A stretch of 64,000 nt of DNA from Rhodococcus sp. SMB37 (GTDB lineage Bacteria; Actinomycetota; Actinomycetes; Mycobacteriales; Mycobacteriaceae). The stretch spans positions 1-64,000 of the forward strand of contig NZ_SLVY01000001.1 in assembly GCF_004345605.1 (NCBI RefSeq), in the 5' to 3' direction. The notes beneath the pieces were generated by a model. That model was not told where the DNA came from. It ran no database searches and was given only the letters and a program-made list of their open reading frames with translations. The translations under genes and the position numbers were made by a program. Within the stretch, counting starts at the first letter, position 1. Every line of letters starts with the position of its first letter. Shown here in pieces: positions 45,501 through 58,715 of this stretch.

Positions 45501-46777
45501 CGGGGCGCCGCACCCGCCTCGGGTCCGGCGGACGGTGTGCCGGCACGAGCCGGCTGCGGAGGCGCAGACGCAAGAGGCGCGACCTGCGGAAGGCCCACGG
45601 TCTGCAGGATCCGGCCGATGATGTGATCCGGTGAGACGTCGTCGGCGAGCGCGTCGTATGACAGCACCAGACGGTGGCGTAGCACGTCGGGGATGACATC
45701 GATGATGTCCTGCGGGATGACGTAGTCACGTCCACGAACCAGCGCCAGCGCGCGGGCGGCTGAAATGATGCCGAGCGTCGCGCGGGGTGAGGCACCGTAG
45801 GCGATCCAGCCCTGCACATCGTCGAGGCCGATTTCCGCCGGGACGCGGGTCGCGAAGATCACCCGCACCACATAGTCGACGAGCGCATGGTGCACGAACA
45901 CGCGACTTGCGGCCGTCTGCAGGCGGATCAGCTCGTCGCTGCCGAGAATCTGTTTGGGTTCGGGTGCCGCGACACCCATGCGGTAGACGATCTCCCGTTC
46001 TTCCTCGACCGTCGGGTAGTCGACGAGGACCTTGAACAGGAAGCGGTCGCGCTGCGCTTCGGGAAGCGGGTAGACGCCCTCGTTCTCGATCGGGTTCTGA
46101 GTCGCCATGACGAGGAACGGATCGGGCATCGGGAAGGTCTTCCCACCGATCGTCACGTGCCGCTCGGCCATCACTTCGAGCAGCGCCGACTGCACCTTCG
46201 CGGGGGCACGGTTGATCTCGTCGGCGAGGACGAAGTTCGCGACGACCGGGCCGAGTTCGGTGTCGAACTCCTCGCGACCCTGCCGGTAGATCCGGGTGCC
46301 GACCAGATCGGTGGGAACGAGGTCGGGGGTGAACTGCACACGGGAGAACGAGCCGCCGACGACCTTGGCGAAGGTTTCCACGGCGAGGGTCTTGGCCACA
46401 CCGGGCACACCTTCGAGCAGCACGTGTCCCCTGGCGAGAACGCCGACGAGCATCCGCTCGACCAGCAGGTCCTGGCCGACGATGACTCGTTTGACCTCGT
46501 AGATGGCACGTTCGAGGAGCCGGATGTCCTGAGCCGGATCCACCGCAGCGGGCGCGCCCTTGCCGTCTCGGCTCCGGCCGTCGGGTGTCGGACCGTCGTT
46601 GCGCGGCGGAGCGGGCTTCTGTGCCTTCGTCGTGTTCACTGCCGCGTTGTTCGCCGTCGGGGCGTTGCCCGCCGGGGCACTCACCGCATTGCCTCGCTCG
46701 CCGCTCTTCTGGACGGTCGATTCGCTCTTGTCGTTCGACCCTGCAGTCCCCGACGTTCCACCCTCGCGTGAGGTCAC
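45497..46777 (-). CDS. moxR1: MoxR family AAA+ ATPase (Rv1479-like)
   Basis: AAA+ chaperone ATPase, 426 residues from the GTG at 46777. An unconserved Gly/Ser/Ala/Pro-rich tail of about 85 residues precedes the ATPase: Walker A GVPGVAKT at 123-130, Walker B FVLADEINRAP, sensor 1 ATQNPIE, and arginine-finger region EAQRDRFLF. A further GTG at 46831 would add 18 residues and cannot be excluded. It follows the ripA-like gene by 112 bases. In M. tuberculosis this set lies between ripAB and fabG1, as here. Confidence 0.95.
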   Translation of the reverse strand: MTSREGGTSGTAGSNDKSESTVQKSGERGNAVSAPAGNAPTANNAAVNTTKAQKPAPPRNDGPTPDGRSRDGKGAPAAVDPAQDIRLLERAIYEVKRVIVGQDLLVERMLVGVLARGHVLLEGVPGVAKTLAVETFAKVVGGSFSRVQFTPDLVPTDLVGTRIYRQGREEFDTELGPVVANFVLADEINRAPAKVQSALLEVMAERHVTIGGKTFPMPDPFLVMATQNPIENEGVYPLPEAQRDRFLFKVLVDYPTVEEEREIVYRMGVAAPEPKQILGSDELIRLQTAASRVFVHHALVDYVVRVIFATRVPAEIGLDDVQGWIAYGASPRATLGIISAARALALVRGRDYVIPQDIIDVIPDVLRHRLVLSYDALADDVSPDHIIGRILQTVGLPQVAPLASAPPQPARAGTPSAGPEAGAAPR

Positions 46778-46889
46778 CAACAATCCACCGCTTTCGCCTG
46801 TCGCTCCGCTGGAAACACCTGCCGGCACCACTATTGCAGGTGCCGGTATTCCGTGTCGTCACCCCCGCGCGACCTGCGCCGCGTCGCCG

Positions 46890-48563
46890 TCACGACACCA
46901 TGCGCACCACATACGGTGTCATGCCGTCCCAGCGTACCGGCGAGATCTTCACGTGCGCACCCGACTGCGGCGCCTCGAGCATGGTGCCGTCACCGAGATA
47001 CAGGCCCACGTGCTGGCTGGCGTTCGGACCGTAGAAGATCATGTCTCCGCGTTTCATCTCCGACGCAGGAACCTGAGTACCGGCGGTGTATTGGTACCCG
47101 GTGTAGTGCGGGAGGGAGACGCCGATTCCTGCGAAGGCGTAGATCATCAGTCCGGAACAGTCGAATCCGACCTTGTTGTAGTCGCCGTAGCTGTCGGCGA
47201 CACCACCATCTCGGATTCCTCGGGTGGGTCCGTTCTCGTCACCGCCACCCCATGCGTAGGGCACGCCGATCTGCGACAGTCCTCGATCGATCACCGTTTC
47301 GACGGCTGCGGTCCCGGTCAGCGTCGGACGTTGGGTCGTGCGCGGCGACGAGCGGGGGCTGGACTCGCGCGGCGTCGACGGGCCGGTCTCATCGGCTGGG
47401 TCGGGGTTCGTCCATTCGCGGACGTCGTCGTCCTCGTCGTTACCTGTGTCGGTTCCCGTTCCGGTGTCGCCGCCCGTATCGTCGGGCTCGGTGCCGGTGT
47501 CCGTGCCATCGGATTCGGTCGGCTCGGTCTCGGGCGTTTCGGTCTCGGCTACTTCCGTCTCGTTCGGCCCGGTCACAGTCGGTGCAGTCACAGTCGGTGC
47601 GGGAATGTCGAGCTGTGTGTGGGGACGCTGTCCGTTCGAGAGTTCGGCGGCACGCGCTCGCGCGGCGGCGTCCGCTGCAACCCGCACCGCCGCTTCGGAT
47701 GCGGCCTGCGCGGCGACCTGCGCAGCTGCGGCTGCGGCGGCGTCCTCGGCGCGACGGCGGTCGTCCCACGCCACGTATTCGGCGCGCTGCCCTTCGAGCC
47801 CTGCGACATTCGTCCGTGCGTGGTCGAGTGCGGCCTGAGCCTGTGCGCGTTCCTGTTCGATGCGGTGTTTTTCGCTCGTCTGCGCCTCGAGCGCCGCACG
47901 GGCCGTCGAGATCGCGGCTTCCGCCTCGGAGCGGCGTTGTTCGGCAGCGGCCGCCGCGGCGTCGGCGTCGAGCTTCGCAGCGCGGGCCCGGGAGTTGCTG
48001 TTGGCTTCCGTGGCGCGGGCACGTTCCAATGCGTCGAGCACCGCGGTCCTGCCCGAGGACAACAATCGCATCACCTGGGCGCGGTCGAGAAGATCGTCGG
48101 GTCCGTCCGTCGACAGGAAGGACGCAAGTGACGCGCCGTTGACACCTTGCGTGTAGCTGCTGCGCGCGAAGTCGTCGAAATCGTCCTGTACGTGCCGGAT
48201 TCGGGCTCCCGCATCCTGCAGTGCCAGTTCCGAGGCTGCGACCTCCTGGGCGGCCGCATCCGCGGCATCGCGAGCCGACTGCAGATCGACGAGCGCACGG
48301 TTCACGTCTTCGCGCTTGATCGCCACCTGGGCATCGAGTTCGGCCAGCTGCTGGTCGGCACCGGCGATCTGCACGATCAATGAGCCGATCCGGTCGACGC
48401 CGGAATTCACCGCGTCGCCGGCGGCATCGAGTTCCGAGTCGCTCGGATTCGGTGGAGGCGGTGGTACCGCTCCCGCTGTAGACCCGAGCCCGACGAGAAC
48501 AGTGGTAATCAGCCCGAGCCCCGCGAGTAACCTCGGAACACGCCGCCGTGTTTGCGAAGACAC
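46890..48563 (-). CDS. RipA-type NlpC/P60 peptidoglycan endopeptidase
   Basis: Secreted cell-wall hydrolase that cuts peptide stems during septum splitting. About 557 residues: signal peptide (RRRVPRLLAGLGLITTVLVG, cleavage near 32), an Ala/Glu/Arg-rich coiled coil (about 40-330), an acidic Thr/Glu/Asp-rich linker, and a C40 domain. Catalytic Cys469 (GFDCSG), His518 (SQHVGLY) and Glu530 keep the same 49- and 12-residue spacing as RipA of M. tuberculosis. Only one such gene is here, unlike the ripA-ripB pair. Start is uncertain: GTG 48563 is used; GTG 48587 is possible. Confidence 0.92.
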   Translation of the reverse strand: MSSQTRRRVPRLLAGLGLITTVLVGLGSTAGAVPPPPPNPSDSELDAAGDAVNSGVDRIGSLIVQIAGADQQLAELDAQVAIKREDVNRALVDLQSARDAADAAAQEVAASELALQDAGARIRHVQDDFDDFARSSYTQGVNGASLASFLSTDGPDDLLDRAQVMRLLSSGRTAVLDALERARATEANSNSRARAAKLDADAAAAAAEQRRSEAEAAISTARAALEAQTSEKHRIEQERAQAQAALDHARTNVAGLEGQRAEYVAWDDRRRAEDAAAAAAAQVAAQAASEAAVRVAADAAARARAAELSNGQRPHTQLDIPAPTVTAPTVTGPNETEVAETETPETEPTESDGTDTGTEPDDTGGDTGTGTDTGNDEDDDVREWTNPDPADETGPSTPRESSPRSSPRTTQRPTLTGTAAVETVIDRGLSQIGVPYAWGGGDENGPTRGIRDGGVADSYGDYNKVGFDCSGLMIYAFAGIGVSLPHYTGYQYTAGTQVPASEMKRGDMIFYGPNASQHVGLYLGDGTMLEAPQSGAHVKISPVRWDGMTPYVVRMVS

Positions 48564-49010
48564 GTCCCTGTCCCGACCCGACGACACATCTCGGTGCGTC
48601 GCCCCTCTGTCGTGTGACGAGGACTGTCGCGGAATCCCCCCGTGGATACCGAACCGTCGCACTGTGCTCTCCCTCGGTCGTGCCGACCGATCGCACCGGT
48701 CGACCCCGACGCCTGGAGAAGAGCGCACAACACCGATCGCCCGCGGTCGCGCGGCCGATCGCTGATGATCTCGTACCGATCACGGGTCAGCGTCCCGCGA
48801 CTCGGGTTGTGACACTTCTTCCCCAAGAGCGCCACGTGAACCGTACGACACAGTAGGCACCCCCCGCACGACAGTCACAGATATTCGTCGGGAAAGCCCT
48901 GGTCGGTCACGACTGAACAACGGCGACCACCCCGGTCACAGGCGTGACCCGGTTGTCACCGCAGCAGAAGAATCGGTCGCGATCGAATGGTGGCGCGCCA
49001 CCGAGAGAGA
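48564..49010. promoter_or_regulatory. Region upstream of ripA-like gene; GTCAC-rich, no gene
   Basis: This 447-base gap has no convincing gene. It contains a cluster of GTCAC/GTGAC pentamers (48806-48814, 48872-48878, 48905-48909, 48934-48949 and 48954-48958). The MtrA response regulator, which controls ripA in relatives, binds GTCAC-like repeats, so these are candidate sites. I looked for the c-di-AMP (ydaO) riboswitch that precedes some actinobacterial wall-hydrolase genes and did not find its conserved core. Confidence 0.4.
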
Positions 49011-49589
49011 TCAGGAGGAGGAGCCGCTGTCTCCGGGCGCGACCTGCGCGTCACCGGAACCCGCGTCCGGTTCGCTGTCCACACGCCGCCGCTTGGCGAG
49101 ATACGTCAGTCCGCCGCCTGCCGCCACCACAAGAATCAACACGATGGTCATGAATGTCCACGGTGGGGACGGTTCGAGTAGCGAGTCGACGAAGTTGGTC
49201 GTCGAGGCCACCGTGTCTCCCGTATAGGTCCGGTCCTGCGCCGCCTCGAGCGTCACACGGTCGACCGTGTCGCTGAACGTGCCGACCCAATCGGGGCTGA
49301 GCACCAGCACGGTGCCGCCGTCCTCCGACCCGACGGCAGTGGCGAGGTCGCGCAGTTGCGAGTCCATGTACGGGTTGCTGTCGACCACGACGACGCTGAG
49401 GTCGATGCCGTGCTCCTGGGCACGCTGCACCTGCTCGACGAGTTCCGAGGGATCGAGTTCCGAGATCTCGACATCTTCGGGGACCGACACCTGATCGTCG
49501 GCCAGGTCGGCGAGGACGGTCTCGAGTGTGACTCCGGGAGGGAGGTCCGTGGCCGCGGGCCCGGGTATACGAAGCAGTGGCGCAGACAT
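49011..49589 (-). CDS. Rv1476-type membrane protein
   Basis: A 192-residue protein with an alpha/beta extracellular-like domain (residues about 20-120: LPPGVTLETVLADLADDQVSVPED, then DLSVVVVDSNPYMDSQLRDLA), one membrane helix (about 145-165, TFMTIVLILVVAAGGGLTYL) and a basic stretch KRRR followed by an acidic cytoplasmic tail. The fold prediction resembles TPM-type proteins but is not certain. The position between aconitase and ripA matches Rv1476. The function is unknown. Confidence 0.85.
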   Translation of the reverse strand: MSAPLLRIPGPAATDLPPGVTLETVLADLADDQVSVPEDVEISELDPSELVEQVQRAQEHGIDLSVVVVDSNPYMDSQLRDLATAVGSEDGGTVLVLSPDWVGTFSDTVDRVTLEAAQDRTYTGDTVASTTNFVDSLLEPSPPWTFMTIVLILVVAAGGGLTYLAKRRRVDSEPDAGSGDAQVAPGDSGSSS

Positions 49590-49792
49590 CTCTCTCCGGT
49601 GGTGCTGGTCAGAAGCGGGCGAACCGCATTCGCCGCGTCAGCCGAGAACGACGGAGACGCCGTCGGTGTCGCAGGCATGCCGCACTCGCACGGCACCACC
49701 GCACACTACGCGATGAACCGGGCCGGCTCGGAAACCGACTCTCGCGCGGAGACCGGCCGTCACCCGACGTGTCGAACCCCGCCCCGCCTATG

Positions 49793-52726
<2,934 letters not shown>

Positions 52727-52765
52727 TCGGATTCGTGACCGCCACGGTCACACCGGTGCGACAGC

Positions 52766-52800
52766 GGCGGGCCCGGGACACCTCTCGTCCTGGGCCCGCC
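52766..52800 (+). terminator. Hairpin between acn and acnR
   Basis: GGCGGGCCC (52766-52774) pairs with GGGCCCGCC (52792-52800); the stem extends inward through G-T and GGAC/GTCC to 14 pairs with a seven-base loop. It ends 62 bases before the acnR start, so it should separate acn and acnR expression or attenuate acnR. Confidence 0.75.
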
Positions 52801-52862
52801 GTGCACCACCGACCGTCCTGTTTCCCGCTGTGGTTCCTATTTCCGGAAGGATGTGGGTGGTA

Positions 52863-53429
52863 GTGCCCAAGGTCAGTGAGGATCACCTCGCCGCGCGGCG
52901 CAGCCAGATCCTCGACGGTGCACGGCGCTGCTTCGCCGACTTCGGCTACGACGGAGCGACCGTACGACGCCTCGAGATCGCCACCGGCCTCTCTCGCGGC
53001 GCAATCTTCCACCACTTCAAAGACAAGGACGGGCTGTTCCTCGCGCTCGCGCAAGAAGACGCCGAACGCATGGCAGATGTCGCCAGCAACGAGGGCCTCG
53101 TCCAGGTCATGCGCGACATGCTCTCCAGCCCCGAGCAGTTCAACTGGCTCGGAACCCGACTGGAGATCACGCGCAGACTTCGCACCGATCCCGAGTTCGC
53201 GAAGGCGTGGACCCAGCACTCGGCCGAATTGACCGAGGCCACGGTCGGACGTCTCGAGCGTCAGCGTGAGGCCGGGAAACTCCGCGACGACGTGCCCACC
53301 GAGGTCCTCGTCGCGTATCTCGATCTGGTCCTCGACGGGCTCATCGCGCGACTTGCATCAGGCCATGCAGAAGACGAACTCGGCCGGGTCCTCGATCTCG
53401 TCGAGGAGTCGGTACGCCGCCGCGACTGA
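52863..53429 (+). CDS. acnR: TetR family regulator AcnR (aconitase repressor)
   Basis: A 188-residue TetR repressor. The N-terminal helix-turn-helix spans about residues 10-60 (RRSQILDGARRCFADFGYDGATVRRLEIATGLSRGAIFHHF). It is almost colinear with Rv1474c, the next gene to acn in M. tuberculosis, and with AcnR of Corynebacterium, which represses acn and senses citrate and magnesium. The GTG at 52863 starts VPKVSEDHLAARR, the conserved N-terminus, with GGAAGGATG upstream. Confidence 0.93.
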   Translation: MPKVSEDHLAARRSQILDGARRCFADFGYDGATVRRLEIATGLSRGAIFHHFKDKDGLFLALAQEDAERMADVASNEGLVQVMRDMLSSPEQFNWLGTRLEITRRLRTDPEFAKAWTQHSAELTEATVGRLERQREAGKLRDDVPTEVLVAYLDLVLDGLIARLASGHAEDELGRVLDLVEESVRRRD

Positions 53430-53461
53430 CCACACTCAGCGCCGGACGCGTGGAAGAGTTC

Positions 53462-53716
53462 TCAACCACTGCTGGTGCTCGCCGGCGCCGCACGCCGACG
53501 GTTCGGGCCGCCGCGACCGCGCAGACGCACCTGCGACTCCACCAGCACGTTGTGCACGAAACCGTATGATCGCCCGGTTTCCTGCGCCAGCGTCCTGATG
53601 CTCGCGCCCGCCTCGTAGCGACGCTTGAGTTCGGCCTGTAACCGGTCTCTGGACTCCCCGGTCACTCTGGCTCCCTTCGCATACGAAGGCTGCCCAGTGT
53701 CAGGATTACGTGCCAT
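53462..53716 (-). CDS. Small helix-turn-helix protein (Rv1473A-like)
   Basis: An 84-residue basic protein. The helix-turn-helix is RLQAELKRRYEAGASIRTLAQETGRSYGFVHNVLVE (about 24-60), followed by a basic Arg/Gly-rich tail (VRLRGRGGPNRRR). It resembles Streptomyces and mycobacterial short HTH proteins beside aconitase (Rv1473A). The ATG at 53716 is preferred over one 12 codons upstream. DNA binding is likely; targets are unknown. Confidence 0.85.
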   Translation of the reverse strand: MARNPDTGQPSYAKGARVTGESRDRLQAELKRRYEAGASIRTLAQETGRSYGFVHNVLVESQVRLRGRGGPNRRRAAPASTSSG

Positions 53717-53857
53717 CGAATCCTCCCGTCGCCTCGCCGAAGGTCCCATCACCCAGGCTAGTTCACGCAGGCAGCGCCCGGAGCGGATCGCGCAACGCCG
53801 ACCGGATCGAAGGAAGAATCTGCGGAGCCGGGAGCATATGCACCCGGGCCGCGGTGG

Positions 53858-55489
<1,632 letters not shown>

Positions 55490-55622
55490 GCGTAAAGCTC
55501 CTCGATGGGTGAAAGTGGTGTGTGGGTCATCATGCCGGACACGCGGCACACGAACCATTGATTTTACCGCGCCACGTGCCGTTTCACGAGGTGAGATGCG
55601 CTACGTCTACGCGCGAGCGGAT

Positions 55623-55628
55623 TAGTGT
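55623..55628 (+). promoter_or_regulatory. -10-like hexamer for leaderless transcript into crtL
   Basis: TAGTGT at 55623-55628, followed by six bases and an ATG at 55635 that opens a seven-codon reading frame. Transcription would start at that ATG. Confidence 0.5.
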
Positions 55629-55634
55629 GACCCC

Positions 55635-55658
55635 ATGATCACCGCGAGTACCGAATGA
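55635..55658 (+). CDS. Seven-codon upstream reading frame coupled to crtL
   Basis: ATG ATC ACC GCG AGT ACC GAA TGA (peptide MITASTE). Its stop overlaps the crtL ATG as ATGA. With the -10-like TAGTGT just upstream it could be a leaderless mini-gene whose translation delivers ribosomes to crtL, which has no visible Shine-Dalgarno site. Confidence 0.5.
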   Translation: MITASTE

Positions 55659-56773
55659 GGGCCGCACGGACCGCGGATGTCCTGGTCGCGGGCCTGGGAC
55701 CGTCCGGACGCGCGCTGGCCGCGCGCTGCGCGCAGGCCGGTCTGACGGTGCGGGCCGTCGACCCGTCACCGCACCGGGTGTGGACCGCAACCTACGGCGC
55801 ATGGGCGGACGAATTGCCGTCGTGGCTACCGGAGAGTGTCCTCGCGGCCCGGGTCGAGTCCCCGGGTGCGTGGACCACCCGTCCCCATGTCCTCGACCGT
55901 CCCTATGCCGTGCTGGACACCGCGGCGTTGCAGCGGTCGCTGTCGCTCGAATCGGTGACCGTGACCCAGGCCCGTGTCCGTTCGGTCGGTCCCGGTGAGG
56001 TGGTCCTCGACGACGGTCAGCGATTGCGCGCCTCACACGTCTTCGATGCCCGCGGGGTGCCGGTCTCATCCGAATCCGCACAGCAGACGGCGTTCGGTGT
56101 GGTGACCGACGCAGACACCGCGGCGCCGGCCCTCGAGGATCGTTCGGCGTGGTTCATGGACTGGCGGCGCGACAACGGAACCACCGAGACCGACCCACCG
56201 TCGTTCCTGTATGCGGTGCCCTTGGACGACGAACGAGTTCTTCTCGAAGAGACGTGCCTGGTAGGACGACCCGCGCTCCCTCTCGCCGAGCTGCAGCGCA
56301 GGCTCGCGACACGACTGTCCGCACGCGGCGTCGAGGTCGCTGCCACGGCACCCGTGGAGCGGGTTCGGTTCTCGGTGGAGGGCGGTCCGCGACGGCACGA
56401 CGGTGTGCTCGGGTTCGGTGCCTGCGGCGGTCTGATGCACCCGGCGACGGGTTATGCAGTCGCTGCGGCGCTCGCCGCCGCGGATCCGCTGGCGTCGGCG
56501 ATCCGGTCGGGATCTGATCCCTACCGGCTGCTGTGGCCGAGGTCGGCGCGCGCTGTGGCGACGTTTCGGACCATCGGGCTGCGGGTGCTGCTCGGCCTGC
56601 GCCCGACGGAGGTCCCCGAGTTCTTCGCCGCGTTCTTCGACCTGCCGATCGCGCGGCAACGCGCCTACCTGTCGGGAAGGACCGACGTCGTGGGAACCCT
56701 CGACGGGATGCGCCGGGTGTTCGGCGCCGCACCTTCGGGTGTGCGGTGGTCGATCCTGCGGAGGATCCGGTGA
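55655..56773 (+). CDS. CrtL-type lycopene cyclase
   Basis: A 372-residue flavoprotein cyclase that closes rings on lycopene, giving gamma- or beta-carotene; Rhodococcus enzymes of this type (CrtLm) can be monocyclases. The N-terminal FAD/NAD-binding segment is LVAGLGPSGRALAARC; other signatures are ATYGAWADELP, RVLLEETCLV and GGLMHPATGY, which match the CrtY/CrtL family. No other carotenoid gene lies in the window, so this cyclase is separate from the main crt cluster. The start overlaps a seven-codon upstream reading frame. Confidence 0.9.
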   Translation: MRAARTADVLVAGLGPSGRALAARCAQAGLTVRAVDPSPHRVWTATYGAWADELPSWLPESVLAARVESPGAWTTRPHVLDRPYAVLDTAALQRSLSLESVTVTQARVRSVGPGEVVLDDGQRLRASHVFDARGVPVSSESAQQTAFGVVTDADTAAPALEDRSAWFMDWRRDNGTTETDPPSFLYAVPLDDERVLLEETCLVGRPALPLAELQRRLATRLSARGVEVAATAPVERVRFSVEGGPRRHDGVLGFGACGGLMHPATGYAVAAALAAADPLASAIRSGSDPYRLLWPRSARAVATFRTIGLRVLLGLRPTEVPEFFAAFFDLPIARQRAYLSGRTDVVGTLDGMRRVFGAAPSGVRWSILRRIR

Positions 56774-56812
56774 AGCCGAGCGCCCCGGGCCCGGGTCGAT
56801 CATGATGGAACC

Positions 56813-57760
56813 ATGCGATCGATCTGGAAAGGTGCCATCGCGTTCGGGCTCGTGAACGTGCCCGTGAAGGTGTACTCGGCCACAGAAAGCCACGACATCA
56901 GATTTCACCAGGTCCATGCCGCCGACGGCGGCCGGATCAAGTACCAGCGTGTGTGTAGTGAATGCGGTGAGATCATCCCGTTCCAGGACATCGACAAGGC
57001 CTACGAATCCGACGAGGGCGTGCGTGTCGTACTCACCGACGACGATTTCGAGAAGCTACCCGCCGCCGAGAAACATGAGATACCGGTCCTACAGTTCGTT
57101 CCCACCGAGCAAATCGATCCGATCCTGTTCGAGAAGACCTACTATCTCGAGCCGGATTCTGCGTCCCCGAAAGCCTATGCACTGCTCGCGGCGACACTCG
57201 AACGTAGTGATCGGACCGCGCTCGTGCATTTCACGCTGCGTCAACGCACGCGGCTCGCGGCCTTGCGGACCACCGACGGGGTCCTCGTCCTGCAAGCCCT
57301 GTTGTGGCCGGACGAGGTGCGTGCCGCCGAATTCGGTGCGCTCGACGATGTGGCGGCTCCGACCGACAAGGAACTCGCGATGGCCGAGACCCTTGTCGAA
57401 TCGATGTCCGACGACTTCGACCCCACCGAGTTCACCGACGAATACCAGCTGGAACTACGCGCGCTGCTCGACGACGCGATCGAGCGCGGAGGCGAGAAGG
57501 TTTTCCAGGTCGCCGAGGCCTCGACCGAAGGTGAGGACGCCGAGGTTCTCGACCTGGTGGCCGCACTGCAACGCAGCGTCAAGGCTGCAGGTGGGAAACA
57601 GGACACCGACGAGCAGGACACCGACACGAAGAAGTCCGGGACGACGAAGACCGGGCGGAAGGCACCGGCAAGAAAGACTGCTGCAAAGAAGGCGACACCG
57701 AAAAAGACGCAGGCGTCCGAGAGCACTGCGAAGAAGAGCACTGGACGCAAACGCGCATAG
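56813..57760 (+). CDS. ku: Ku protein, bacterial non-homologous end joining
   Basis: A 315-residue bacterial Ku that binds DNA ends as a homodimer and recruits LigD. The core beta-barrel/bridge domain covers about 1-255 (MRSIWKGAIAFGLVNVPVKVY, YQRVCSECGEIIPFQDI, LVHFTLRQRTRLAALR). The C-terminus is a long Lys/Ala/Thr-rich tail typical of mycobacterial-type Ku, which promotes DNA binding and LigD recruitment. Cys in VCSECG is a remnant zinc-like site. CATGAT sits six bases before the ATG, a possible leaderless promoter. No ligD in the window. Confidence 0.95.
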   Translation: MRSIWKGAIAFGLVNVPVKVYSATESHDIRFHQVHAADGGRIKYQRVCSECGEIIPFQDIDKAYESDEGVRVVLTDDDFEKLPAAEKHEIPVLQFVPTEQIDPILFEKTYYLEPDSASPKAYALLAATLERSDRTALVHFTLRQRTRLAALRTTDGVLVLQALLWPDEVRAAEFGALDDVAAPTDKELAMAETLVESMSDDFDPTEFTDEYQLELRALLDDAIERGGEKVFQVAEASTEGEDAEVLDLVAALQRSVKAAGGKQDTDEQDTDTKKSGTTKTGRKAPARKTAAKKATPKKTQASESTAKKSTGRKRA

Positions 57761-57789
57761 GCGGAAAAGACCTCCGCGGTCGGTGCCGA

Positions 57790-58308
57790 TCAGCCGTCGT
57801 GAACCTCGATCGAGTCGCCGAGACGCCCGAGAAGTTCGTTGAGTCGACGGATGTCCGTGCTGTCCCAGTCCGACAATCGCGTGCGCCACTGCTCGGTGTG
57901 CACCGATTCGAGTTCGCTGAGCCGTTGCCGGCACGCCGGGGTCAGCGCCAGGAGGCGCGCACGCGCGTCGTTCGGGTCGGGTGTCCGCTCGACCAGACCG
58001 AGCCGCACCGTGCTGTCGATCCGGCGGGTGAGAGTGGATTTCTCGATGCCGAGGTCTGCATGCAGATCGGCCATTGCCACGGCGTCGGCGCGGCGCAGCA
58101 TCATCAGCATCGGATAACAGACCGGATCGAGTTTAGGATGCACCGCTGCGGCCCGATCGCGGATCAGACCGCGGACGCGGCGCCACAGGACCACCAGGCC
58201 CTGTTCGAGTCCGACGACCGGATCGAGCCCAGAGACCGAATCGGCGGCCGCCGCCGGCCCCGAGGCCGCCGTCGAATCCGCCGATTCGGAGGTATCCGTG
58301 CTGGTCAC
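57790..58308 (-). CDS. MarR family regulator coupled to sufT
   Basis: A 172-residue MarR-type winged-helix protein: helices around LVVLWRRVRGLIRD, the recognition region AMADLHADLGIEKSTLTRRIDSTVRLGLVERTPDPNDARARLLALTPA, and a C-terminal dimer helix. The GTG start overlaps the sufT stop (GTGA), so it is translated from the suf message, which is unusual. No cysteine ligand set for an Fe-S sensor is present. Targets unknown. Confidence 0.9.
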   Translation of the reverse strand: MTSTDTSESADSTAASGPAAAADSVSGLDPVVGLEQGLVVLWRRVRGLIRDRAAAVHPKLDPVCYPMLMMLRRADAVAMADLHADLGIEKSTLTRRIDSTVRLGLVERTPDPNDARARLLALTPACRQRLSELESVHTEQWRTRLSDWDSTDIRRLNELLGRLGDSIEVHDG

Positions 58309-58715
58309 ACCGTGAAACCGAGCGCGCGCAGCTGCTCACGCCCGTCGTCGGTGATCTTGTCGGGGCCCCACGGCGGCATCCACACCCAGTTGATACGCAG
58401 GTCATCGCACAGTCCGCTGCGCACCAGGGCACCGCGAGCCTGATCTTCGATCACATCGGTGAGCGGGCATGCGGCCGAGGTCAGCGTCATGTCGACGGTG
58501 ACGGCCTCGTCCGATTCGGAAATTCCGTAGACGAGCCCGAGGTCGACGACGTTGATCCCCAGTTCGGGGTCGACCACATCGCGCATTGCTTCCTCGAGTT
58601 CGTCGAGACGCACGGGATCCAGCGGCGGTGCCGTATCGGCAACCAAGGCCGCGCCGGCCTCGTCGGTGGTCTGCTCGGTGTCGCCGACAGCGGTGTCGGG
58701 GGCGGGTTCGGTCAT
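58305..58715 (-). CDS. sufT: SufT-type DUF59 iron-sulfur assembly protein (Rv1466-like)
   Basis: A 136-residue MIP18/DUF59 protein involved in Fe-S cluster maturation. An unconserved acidic N-terminus (about 1-25) precedes the domain: LDELEEAMRDVVDPELGINVVDLGLVYG, and TLTSAACPLTDVIEDQ, which carries the single conserved cysteine. The ATG overlaps the sufU stop by four bases (ATGA) and the stop overlaps the MarR start. The longer upstream in-frame extension lies inside sufU and is rejected. Confidence 0.94.
   Translation of the reverse strand: MTEPAPDTAVGDTEQTTDEAGAALVADTAPPLDPVRLDELEEAMRDVVDPELGINVVDLGLVYGISESDEAVTVDMTLTSAACPLTDVIEDQARGALVRSGLCDDLRINWVWMPPWGPDKITDDGREQLRALGFTV

Noticed and set aside
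48564-49010. c-di-AMP (ydaO) riboswitch upstream of ripA-like gene
   Set aside because: Looked for because some actinobacterial wall-hydrolase genes have one, but the conserved core was not found on the minus strand.
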